Translations under genes and position numbers: made by a program
Shown here: positions 53,176 to 60,766 of the stretch, piece by piece
Numbering within the stretch: position 1 is the first letter of the stretch
Layout: each line of letters opens with the position of its first letter
From: Bryocella elongata
GTDB lineage: Bacteria > Acidobacteriota > Terriglobia > Terriglobales > Acidobacteriaceae
Length of the DNA stretch: 64,000 bases
NCBI RefSeq assembly: GCF_900108185.1
Contig: NZ_FNVA01000010.1
Location: forward strand, 1 to 64,000
Reading direction: 5' to 3'
Notes under the pieces: generated by a model
Database searches by the model: none
Told to the model about the DNA's origin: nothing
The model's input: only the letters and a program-made list of their open reading frames with translations

Positions 53176-53629
53176 GACGCGGATGGAACAGGAATCGTTA
53201 TGGTGCTTCTCACCGATATCCCGGCGCTGAATCTCTCGACCAGAACGTGCGCTCCTGAGCATGGCACAGGCAGCTTCGAGACATTCGGTTTCGGCGCTGA
53301 CTTGCGGCTCTTTGCGCAGCTCTTGGTGGGGACGAGTGAACCATTCTTGCCAGTACATGGCATCCCCAGGAAGCGGATGAAGAGGATTGTTCAGGCGGGT
53401 GTCTCCCATAGCTATCCCGCTTTCTGCACGGTCACTGCTTCGGGGTCATACCGACGCCCGGCGGCAGGCTCGTTCTTCTGCTTCGGCTGGCGCCGCCTTC
53501 GGTTACGGTTTCCATCTACGACGGACCCTCCGTAAATGCAGAACTTCGGCCTTGGGAGTCGGACCCACTCGCTAGGCTCCGCCAGGTGTGACCCGAGCAG
53601 ATCGGGAATTTCAAAACGGAGACACAATC
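53176..53629. other. Noncoding region upstream of ssb, conserved leader (module B)
   Basis: 454 bp between virB11 and ssb. 53551-53617 matches the module A leader (CTTGGGAGTCGGACCCACTC, GTGTGACCCGAGCAG). Within it CCCGA-GCAGA-TCGGG (53592-53606) can form a small hairpin and GAGT/ACTC (53555-53571) another. The rest shows no gene. Likely promoter and 5' leader of the ssb-relaxase operon. Confidence 0.5.
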
Positions 53630-54001
53630 ATGTACCTGAACAAAGCAATCCTCATGGGCTTCCTCGGCGGCGATGCCGTCGTTCGTACCGGCAAAAACAA
53701 CAAGCAGTTCACCACGCTCTCCCTTGCAACCAAGGAGTCCTATAAGGACAAAGAGAACGGCAAGTACAACGAGCGCACGGAATGGCATAACCTCATCGTC
53801 TTCGGCAAGCTGGCCGAGTTCGCCGGCAAGCTCAAGAAGGGCGCTCACATTCAGATCGAGGGCAAGATTCAGCACTCCGAATACAAGGGCGTGAAGACCG
53901 ACACGATCCGGGTGACTTCGATCCTCAAGCTCGATCGCGCAGAGCGGGTTGCCGCCGAGGAAGAGTTCGATGAGACCTTCGAGGAGGACGTGGCCGCATA
54001 G
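53630..54001 (+). CDS. ssb: Single-stranded DNA-binding protein, module B
   Basis: 123 residues from ATG 53630 (MYLNKAILMGFLGGDAVVR). OB-fold motifs FTTLSLATKESYKD, EWHNLIVFGKLAEFAGKL, KKGAHIQIEGKIQHSEYKG; acidic tail (EEEFDETFEEDVAA). Same slot and role as module A's ssb, but clearly diverged in sequence. Confidence 0.93.
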   Translation: MYLNKAILMGFLGGDAVVRTGKNNKQFTTLSLATKESYKDKENGKYNERTEWHNLIVFGKLAEFAGKLKKGAHIQIEGKIQHSEYKGVKTDTIRVTSILKLDRAERVAAEEEFDETFEEDVAA

Positions 54002-54019
54002 GCCATTTCCTCCATGCCG

Positions 54020-54041
54020 AAGCCCGGTGAAAGCCGGGCTT
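54020..54041 (+). terminator. Hairpin between ssb and primase, module B
   Basis: AAGCCCGG-TGAAAG-CCGGGCTT (54020-54041) followed by CTCTTCTG. It is at the same place as the module A hairpin, with a different stem sequence but the same fold and a similar downstream TTCT-TGCTAAAG stretch. Probably a weak terminator or mRNA-processing/stability element. Confidence 0.5.
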
Positions 54042-54088
54042 CTCTTCTGCTAAAGGCCCGAACGTTCCCACTCGCAAGAGGTGCCGCG

Positions 54089-55039
54089 ATGAGTCAGATT
54101 GCCGCTACTTTTCTCCGCCGTTGTTTTGCCCCGGAAGAGACTATAGCCCTCCTGCTGCGGAGTCAGGATGGATCAGCTCCTATGCAGCGGGTCGTGCGAG
54201 TGGAACAGGTGCTAGAGAGCCGGTATATGGCGTGGCTCTCATATGAAAACCAGCATGGCCGCAACAACATCTACGTCGCTGCCAATCCGCTTCGCCCCGG
54301 CAGCCGCAAGCGCACAAAAGAGTGCATTGCATCCGTCCGCCATCTCTATCTCGATATCGACACGGATGGGGATGTCCGGCTCGCTGCGCTTCGGGCATCG
54401 GAGTTGGTGCCACCGGCGACCTCGATTCTCTCGACATCGCCCGGCAAGTATCAGGTGCTTTGGCGCGTCGAAGGCTTCGACCTTGTACAGCAGGAACAGA
54501 TGCTCAAGCTCCTCGCCCTCGCCTTCGGAGGCGATCCAGCTTGCACTGACTGCAACCGTGTTCTGCGTGTCCCCGGTTTACTGAATAGGAAGTACGATCC
54601 GCCTTACAAAGTCACCGTCGAATATCCCGACGATTCCGTCTGGACTCCGAATGACTTCCAGCTTGAGGCAGGCGCGGTCGATGCGATGCTTCCCGGCAAT
54701 ACGTCCGGCTACAGAAATCCTCCGCTGAAGCACAGCCACTCGGAATCGGATTGGGCGTGGGTTCTGCATGAGCTTGCTCAGGGCAAAGATGCCGTAACGC
54801 TCACGCATGAGCTGGCTTCGCGCCGCTCCGATAAGCCCAATCCTCTCTACTACGCGCAGCGCACTATCGACGTGGCTTCCGCCCGTCTCTGGCTCATCGA
54901 AGGCAGCAGTCTTGGCGACATCATCGCGATGCTCGAAGCCCGGCGTTGCAGTGAGATTCCCGCCGCAGTTTGCTCCGCTCGTGCTCGGGAGATTGCGACC
55001 ACAGCACAACACATGATCGCCAACAGAAAGTCCGCTTGA
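54089..55039 (+). CDS. RepB-type DNA primase, module B
   Basis: 316 residues from ATG 54089 (GAGGTG upstream; an in-frame ATG at 54014 lies before the hairpin and is unlikely). Shared features with module A: NNIYVAANPLRPGSRKRTKE, VRHLYLDIDTDGD (DxD), GKYQVLWRVEGFD, CTDCNRVLRVPGL. Primes DNA synthesis on the transferred strand or for element replication. Confidence 0.82.
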   Translation: MSQIAATFLRRCFAPEETIALLLRSQDGSAPMQRVVRVEQVLESRYMAWLSYENQHGRNNIYVAANPLRPGSRKRTKECIASVRHLYLDIDTDGDVRLAALRASELVPPATSILSTSPGKYQVLWRVEGFDLVQQEQMLKLLALAFGGDPACTDCNRVLRVPGLLNRKYDPPYKVTVEYPDDSVWTPNDFQLEAGAVDAMLPGNTSGYRNPPLKHSHSESDWAWVLHELAQGKDAVTLTHELASRRSDKPNPLYYAQRTIDVASARLWLIEGSSLGDIIAMLEARRCSEIPAAVCSARAREIATTAQHMIANRKSA

Positions 55040-55062
55040 TTTCACACCAAAAGGAGAATGCA

Positions 55063-55389
55063 ATGCCCCTGCTAGAAGTCACTCAAACCCGCCACCTCAG
55101 CGCCTCGATTCGGTTGACGGATACGACCGCAACCCAGGTCGATCAGTACGCCGCATTCATCCACGCTTCTGCGAACGATGTTGTGGAACAGGCGCTCGCT
55201 TATGTCTTCTCCAAAGACCGCGACTTTCAGGAGTACCTGAAGTCGCCCGAAGCTCAGAAGGTTACGCCCACGTTGCGCGTGCGTAGAGCATCCGCAAATG
55301 AGGCAGCGGAACAGCCTGTGAAGAAGCCGGTTTCCGCAGCGTCTTCTTCATCCCAAGCACCGGCAGTTGTGGCGGGATCGAAAGCATGA
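55063..55389 (+). CDS. Small RHH-like conjugation-associated protein, module B
   Basis: 108 residues from ATG 55063, with AAGGAG upstream. N-terminal LSASIRLTDTTATQVDQYAA and VVEQALAYVFSKDRDF nearly match module A (21273-21599); Ala/Ser/Pro/Lys-rich tail ending VVAGSKA in both. Possible ribbon-helix-helix DNA-binding protein of the relaxosome. Confidence 0.65.
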   Translation: MPLLEVTQTRHLSASIRLTDTTATQVDQYAAFIHASANDVVEQALAYVFSKDRDFQEYLKSPEAQKVTPTLRVRRASANEAAEQPVKKPVSAASSSSQAPAVVAGSKA

Positions 55390-55420
55390 TCCTCCATCTA
55401 CATCCGTGGCAGTACCAGAG

Positions 55421-55459
55421 CGGTGCTGCGCACCGGGTGTATTTCGACACTCCACCCCT
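55421..55459. other. Conserved hairpin element, candidate part of oriT (module B)
   Basis: Hairpin CGGTGC-TGC-GCACCG at 55421-55435, then GGTGTATTT and CGACACTCCACCCCT (55445-55459). Same hairpin, spacing class and ACACTCCA-CCC motif as module A (21204-21241), in a region otherwise not alike. It lies just downstream of the RHH-like gene and upstream of the mobilization gene. Confidence 0.5.
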
Positions 55460-55464
55460 AGTAA

Positions 55465-55559
55465 GGAGCTGTTTAGCTCCCTGTGGGAGCTAATGGGTTC
55501 CGTAACAAAAGACATCAGTTACGAAAATCGGGGAGCTTGTTAGCTCCCTGCGATTTTCG
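55465..55559. repeat. Cluster of inverted repeats upstream of mobilization gene, module B
   Basis: Four structures in 95 bp: GGAGCT-GTTT-AGCTCC (55465-55480); the alternative AGCTCCC-TGT-GGGAGCT (55475-55491); CGTAAC/GTTACG (55501-55506, 55518-55523); and a large hairpin in which CGAAAATCG (55522-55530) and CGATTTTCG (55551-55559) enclose GGGAGCT-TGTT-AGCTCCC (55531-55548). It occupies the position of module A's palindromic array but has unrelated sequence. Candidate relaxosome binding sites, oriT stem or attenuator. Confidence 0.6.
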
Positions 55560-55578
55560 AGAATTGGAGCACTCCTGC

Positions 55579-55956
55579 ATGGCGATTCTTGATACGCAAA
55601 CGGCTGTGAAGCGCGGCAAGATTCGTGGCCGCGAGAGCCGCAATCAGACCCTCACAACGAAAGTGACTGCGACGGAATATCGCGCGGTGGAGGACGCCGC
55701 AGGCGCGGAAGCCAAGACGACCGGCGAATGGCTACGCGACCTGGCTTTGGAGGCCGTCGCGGCCCGGACTGAACCCGGCGCGGAAACCGTCGTGCTGCCG
55801 GAGATCGTTGGCGTTCGTTTGCTGCTGGTGAACGCGCTGCGGTCGGTTGCTATCGGGCAAACGATGACGCCGGAAGCATTCGACAAATTGCTGGATCAGA
55901 TCGGCACGGCGAAGCATGAACTGGCCGGAAAAATCATGGCTGAAGGAAGGAGATAA
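55579..55956 (+). CDS. Relaxosome accessory (mobilization) protein, module B
   Basis: 125 residues from ATG 55579, GGAG upstream. A basic N-terminus (VKRGKIRGRESRNQ) and a RHH-like section (TLTTKVTATEYRAVEDAAGA, TGEWLRDLALEAVA) match plasmid mobilization (MobC-like) proteins. Same position as module A's 130-residue protein, with weak sequence similarity, so DNA specificity has probably changed, in line with the different repeats upstream. Confidence 0.7.
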   Translation: MAILDTQTAVKRGKIRGRESRNQTLTTKVTATEYRAVEDAAGAEAKTTGEWLRDLALEAVAARTEPGAETVVLPEIVGVRLLLVNALRSVAIGQTMTPEAFDKLLDQIGTAKHELAGKIMAEGRR

Positions 55957-55960
55957 CGCA

Positions 55961-57961
55961 ATGGCAAAGACAACGTGGGGTCGCAAAGAGACGATCATCT
56001 GGCCGCAGCATCGGCCCATCTATACCTATGGTGCTATCTTCATCGCCATATTTCTGACGGCCGTATTTTTGTACGGTCGCCTTCGCTTTATCGGCACGCC
56101 GTTACAGCGGTTCTACATGCCGGTCTATGTGCGTAGTTCCATCTTCGGGTCATTCAGCCGGACACACCGCAGCGACTATCGGATGCTCTTTCTGACCGGC
56201 CATGGCAGGAAGCCCAGCCCTACCATGAGTGAGGACGTGGTGCGTGGAAAAACCGTGGAGCCCGGCGGCAGAATCATTCCTTTGGCGCTTTCTCCGGCTG
56301 CGCTCCAGCGTGGCGACGACCTGCTCTTCCGCGGGCCAATACGCAGCTACGTGGATGCCCGGCTGTGCGACTACCTGAAGGTTGCTGTCTATAAAGATGA
56401 CCTGTCCGCGATCCTGAAAATCCCATTGCTCGGTGGTGCCGGAATCTTCTTGGTGGTGCTGCCGTTTGCCGTCACCAAGGACATGAAGCGGCAGAAATCG
56501 CTGAAGTACGGGCGGCGGCTGAAAGGCCCCGAACGGCTCACGCCGCAAGAGTTCAATCGGACGGTCAAAGGGAACGGCATCGGCTTCAAAACCGACGACA
56601 TGAAGGAGATGATTCGCATTCCTGCGAAAGCTGAAGCCCAGCACATGCAGATCATCGGCGATACGGGCTCAGGCAAGTCCGCCCTGCTGTTTCAGGTGCT
56701 CCGGCAGGTGCAGGGACGGGGTGATTCAGCCATCGTGTACGACCCCGCCCGCGAGTTTGTGAAACGGTTTTATGACCCGTCACGTGGCGATGTCATCTTG
56801 AATCCTTTGGACAAACGCTGCCCCTATTGGGGACCAGCCGAAGACCTGCGCAGCCGCTCCGAAGCGAAGGCGTTGGCCGCGTCGCTCTTCCAGCCACCGC
56901 AGGATCGCAAGGGCGAGTTCTTCATCGAGTCTCCGCAGAAAATATTCGCCTTCCTGATGGCTTATCGGCCTACTCCGGACGAGCTGGTGCAGTGGATGTC
57001 GAACCCCGATGAGATCGATCGCCGACTGAAAGGCACGGAGCACGCCCACCTGATCGATCCCCGCGCGCAACAGCAGCGTGCCGGTGTGCTCGGCTCTCTC
57101 GGATTGGTTGCGGACAGCTTGCGTTTGCTTCCGAAGAAAGAGGAAGGCAACGGCACCTGGACGGCAACGGAATGGACCGAAAAGAGGAAAGGATGGATCT
57201 TCATTACCTCTCTTCCGGCAGAGCGGGAAGCCCTCCGGCCTTTGCAGAGCCTATGGATCGATTGGCTGGTTTTGCGGCTCTTGAATGAGCCAACGAAGGA
57301 GCAAAAACGAGTGTGGTTCGTCATTGATGAGTTGGCGAGCTTGCAGAAGTTGCCGCAGCTTCACACGGCGATCACCGAAGGAAGAAAGGGTCAGAATCCC
57401 GTGCTGCTTGGCTTCCAGGGCAAGGCGCAGCTTGAGTATCTGTACGGCCATCTCGCCGAGGTGATGCTGTCGCAGCCTGCGACCAGCGTTTGGCTCACGA
57501 CCAAGGAACCGAATGCCGGGGAATGGGTGTCCAAGTTCATCGGCAAGGTCGAGATCGAGCGCCTGCGTGAGACACACTTCGATGGGACACGTTCCGGGCA
57601 TAACTTCACCATCGAACGGCAAGTTGAGCCGCTGGTTCTGGAGTCGGAAATCTCCGGCCTCGCCGACCTTCACGCCTTTATGAAGTACCAGAATTACGTG
57701 ACGTTCTTTTCATTTCCGTACTTCGATATGCCGGAGGTGGCGAAGCCCTTCGAGCTGCGCGAACGCCCGGATGACAGGCTGCCGTATGTCCCGAAGACCT
57801 TACCCGGCACGGAAGAGTTGGCACAGGAGCCGCAGCCTTCCGCAGCCCCCACTGAGCCGCAACCACAACCCAACGAACCTGCCGCGGCGCACGAGATTCA
57901 GCCGGAGACAACCGTCCCAGACGATACCACCGAACAACAGACGCTTACGTTCAAGGGATAA
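55961..57961 (+). CDS. virD4: VirD4/TrwB-type coupling protein, module B
   Basis: 666 residues from ATG 55961, with GGAGAT upstream. Two membrane segments near 20-42 and 150-172, Walker A IGDTGSGKSALLFQV, Walker B region VWFVIDELASLQKLPQL. The C-terminal 60 residues are Pro/Gln/Glu-rich and disordered. It starts 4 bp after the mobilization protein and ends 10 bp before the relaxase. Confidence 0.93.
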   Translation: MAKTTWGRKETIIWPQHRPIYTYGAIFIAIFLTAVFLYGRLRFIGTPLQRFYMPVYVRSSIFGSFSRTHRSDYRMLFLTGHGRKPSPTMSEDVVRGKTVEPGGRIIPLALSPAALQRGDDLLFRGPIRSYVDARLCDYLKVAVYKDDLSAILKIPLLGGAGIFLVVLPFAVTKDMKRQKSLKYGRRLKGPERLTPQEFNRTVKGNGIGFKTDDMKEMIRIPAKAEAQHMQIIGDTGSGKSALLFQVLRQVQGRGDSAIVYDPAREFVKRFYDPSRGDVILNPLDKRCPYWGPAEDLRSRSEAKALAASLFQPPQDRKGEFFIESPQKIFAFLMAYRPTPDELVQWMSNPDEIDRRLKGTEHAHLIDPRAQQQRAGVLGSLGLVADSLRLLPKKEEGNGTWTATEWTEKRKGWIFITSLPAEREALRPLQSLWIDWLVLRLLNEPTKEQKRVWFVIDELASLQKLPQLHTAITEGRKGQNPVLLGFQGKAQLEYLYGHLAEVMLSQPATSVWLTTKEPNAGEWVSKFIGKVEIERLRETHFDGTRSGHNFTIERQVEPLVLESEISGLADLHAFMKYQNYVTFFSFPYFDMPEVAKPFELRERPDDRLPYVPKTLPGTEELAQEPQPSAAPTEPQPQPNEPAAAHEIQPETTVPDDTTEQQTLTFKG

Positions 57962-57971
57962 GGAGGCTGCC

Positions 57972-60716
57972 ATGTTGAACATCTCGAAACCGCTCTCCGC
58001 ATCGCAGGCACAGACCTACCATGCGAAGGAGTTCACCGCAGCCGAACAGAACTATTGGAAGCAGGGCGACACCATTCAGGGCGAGTGGCATGGCAATCTG
58101 GCGGAGAACTTTGGCCTGTCCGGTGCTGTGGGTGCCGAGGAGTTCGCCCGCCTCTCCGAAGGCCAGCATCCGCAAACCGGCGCGCAGTTGGTATCCCATC
58201 GCACCGTCCATGAATACCGAAATGCCGAGGGAAAGATGGTATCGCCCGTAGAGCATCGCGCCGGTTGGGATGCGACATTCTCCGCACCTAAGTCCATATC
58301 ACTGACCGCGCTTGTCGGTGGCGACGACCGGGTGCGCGAAGCACACCGCGAAGCCGTCAACGTTGCCTTGAACGAACTGGAGAAGTACACGCAGGCCCGC
58401 ATCGGCGGCAACAATCCCGCCGAGACGACCGGGCAGTTTGTGGCGGCAAAGTTCGAGCATGATACCGCCCGTCCGGTGGACGGATACTCCGCACCGCAGC
58501 TCCACACACACGTTGTCATCTTCAACATGACCGAAAGGGACAACGGCAAGATGGGGGCCTTGCAGCCGCACTCCTTGTTTGAGAGCCAGCAGTTTGCGAC
58601 CGCTGTCTATCAGTCCCATCTCACGTACAACCTCCGCTCGCTTGGCTATGAAATCGAAGCTGGCAAGAGCGGTGCCCCGGACATCAAGGGTTTCACACGG
58701 GACTACTTGGATGCCTCCAGTCCGCGCCGCCAGCAGATCGAGGAAGCCCTCTCCCGCAGTGGTTTCGTAGGCCCGGAGGCAGCGCAGATCGCGGCGCACA
58801 ACACCCGCGACAAGAAAGTCAGCTTGTCTGCCGATCAAATCCTGGCCGCGCACAAGCAAATTGCCGATGAGTTCGGCAACCAGGCGGATCGTGTGGTGGC
58901 CGAGGCGCGGGAGCGCAGAAAAGAACAAACACCACAGCTCGAGAAAGAACGTCTCCAGCAAGTTCGAGAGGCAGTCACCTTTGCCCGCGATAAGGGCTTC
59001 GAGCGGGAGGCGGTCGTGGACGAACGTGCGCTTTATGTCGATGCGTTGCGCCGGGGAATGGGCGGGATGACGTACCCGGAGGTTCGCGCCAGCTTCGAGG
59101 CGCGTGTCGCCTCCGGCGAGTTCCGCCAAATTGAAAATGCCGCGCACGATACCGGGCGCAGGTTCACGACGGCGGCGACCATCAAAGCCGAGAGTGAAAT
59201 CGTTCAGAAGGTGCATGACGGGCAGAGCCGCGCACCACAGATCATGCCGATTGAGTCCGCAGTCCCGCTTGCGGATTCACGCTCTTACTTCAATGCCGCT
59301 CAGAAAAGGGTGGTCGAAGATGTTCTCACCTCACGCGATCAGGTGCAGGGATTGCAGGGGCGCGCAGGCAGTGGCAAGACTTCCGTGCTTTCCCTCATAC
59401 GCGAAGGAGCCGAACAGAATGGCTACGCCGTGAAAGGTTTTGCGCCGACTTCGCGGGCTGCGAAGCAGCTCCGTGATGCTGGCATTCAGGCGGACACGTT
59501 GCAACGCTTCCTCGCGGGCGGCAGCCTGCAGGCTGCCGACGATCCCGCGAACAAGCATCTCTACATGGTCGATGAAAGCTCGCTGGCGTCGACCCAACAG
59601 ATGCGAGACTTCCTTAACAAGATCGGGCCACAAGACAAGGTACTGTTGATTGGCGATACCCGCCAGCATCAGGGCGTTGACGCCGGAAAGCCCTTCGAGC
59701 AGTTGCAGGAAGCGGGCATGAAGACCGCCCAGCTTGACCAGATCATGCGCCAGAAGGACCCAGCTCTACTCAAAGCCGTCGAGCATTTGTCCAATAACGA
59801 AACCGCTCTCGGGGTTGAAATGCTTTCGCAGCGGGGACGGATAAAAGAGATTGTAGACCCGCAGCAACGCGTCTCGGCCATCGCTAAAGAGTATGCCGCG
59901 CACCCGGAAAACACGCTTATCGTCTCACCCGATAACGCCTCGCGCCGCGCCATAAATCAGGCTGTGCGACAGGAGCTGCAAACGCTAGGCGCCGTGGACA
60001 GCAAAGATCACTCGATGCGAGTTCTCGCGCCACGCAACGATATGACCGGGGCTGACCGCGAATGGGCCGCACGTTACCAGCCTGGAGATGTTCTCCACTA
60101 CGTTCGCGGCAGCAAAGAGCATGGCATCGAGGCAAAAAGCTATGCCCAGGTTGTCACCACGAACCCGGATGAAAACCTCGTTACGGTGCGAAAAGGTGAC
60201 GGCCAGCAAGTGACCTATGATCCGTCACGGCTGCACGGCATCTCCGCTTACCGCGAGATCGAGCGCGAGTTTGCTACTGGCGACAAAATACAATTCACGG
60301 CTCCGTCTAGGGATTTGCAGGTCGCCAATCGCGACCTCGGCATCATCCAACACATCAGTGACGATGGCAAGATCAGCGTCCGCATGGTTGAGACAAAAGA
60401 GCGTACCGTCCGCTTCGATGCGAGCGCGATGCGGCACTTCGATCATGGCTATGCTGTCACCTCGCAGAGCTCGCAGGGACTTACCTCCGAGCGTGTGTTG
60501 GTGAACATGGATACGGCGGTTCATCCAGAATTGATAAACAGCAGGTTTGCCTATGTCTCTGTCTCGCGTGCTTCGCACGACGCGCAGATTTATACCAACG
60601 ATGCTGCGTCGCTCGTCGGCAAACTGAGTCAGGACGTGAGCAAGAGCGCGGCTGTCAGTTTCGGCAATGCACAAAGCAATTCGATGGCGCAGGGGTTGGC
60701 TCTAGTCGCTCGGTGA
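57972..60716 (+). CDS. MobF (TrwC/TraI-type) conjugative relaxase-helicase, module B
   Basis: 914 residues from ATG 57972 (MLNISKPLSASQAQTYH), AAGGAG upstream; the frame is open further upstream but that overlaps virD4. Relaxase domain with Tyr in QNYWKQGD and the histidines in FEHDTARPVDGY and PQLHTHVVIFN; helicase with Walker A GLQGRAGSGKTS and HLYMVDESSL. It ends shortly after the conserved SQGLTSERV and YVSVSRASHDAQIYTN. About 300 residues shorter than relaxase A because it lacks the duplicated C-terminal unit. Confidence 0.92.
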   Translation: MLNISKPLSASQAQTYHAKEFTAAEQNYWKQGDTIQGEWHGNLAENFGLSGAVGAEEFARLSEGQHPQTGAQLVSHRTVHEYRNAEGKMVSPVEHRAGWDATFSAPKSISLTALVGGDDRVREAHREAVNVALNELEKYTQARIGGNNPAETTGQFVAAKFEHDTARPVDGYSAPQLHTHVVIFNMTERDNGKMGALQPHSLFESQQFATAVYQSHLTYNLRSLGYEIEAGKSGAPDIKGFTRDYLDASSPRRQQIEEALSRSGFVGPEAAQIAAHNTRDKKVSLSADQILAAHKQIADEFGNQADRVVAEARERRKEQTPQLEKERLQQVREAVTFARDKGFEREAVVDERALYVDALRRGMGGMTYPEVRASFEARVASGEFRQIENAAHDTGRRFTTAATIKAESEIVQKVHDGQSRAPQIMPIESAVPLADSRSYFNAAQKRVVEDVLTSRDQVQGLQGRAGSGKTSVLSLIREGAEQNGYAVKGFAPTSRAAKQLRDAGIQADTLQRFLAGGSLQAADDPANKHLYMVDESSLASTQQMRDFLNKIGPQDKVLLIGDTRQHQGVDAGKPFEQLQEAGMKTAQLDQIMRQKDPALLKAVEHLSNNETALGVEMLSQRGRIKEIVDPQQRVSAIAKEYAAHPENTLIVSPDNASRRAINQAVRQELQTLGAVDSKDHSMRVLAPRNDMTGADREWAARYQPGDVLHYVRGSKEHGIEAKSYAQVVTTNPDENLVTVRKGDGQQVTYDPSRLHGISAYREIEREFATGDKIQFTAPSRDLQVANRDLGIIQHISDDGKISVRMVETKERTVRFDASAMRHFDHGYAVTSQSSQGLTSERVLVNMDTAVHPELINSRFAYVSVSRASHDAQIYTNDAASLVGKLSQDVSKSAAVSFGNAQSNSMAQGLALVAR

Positions 60717-60766
60717 ACATTCGCAGATGGGTCGCGTAGTCGTACCTCGGACCGGCGCGCTTCAAT

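Noticed and set aside
53200-53535. 111-codon plus-strand frame between virB11 and ssb of module B
   Set aside because: No ribosome-binding site, no protein-like pattern and no counterpart at the same place in module A.
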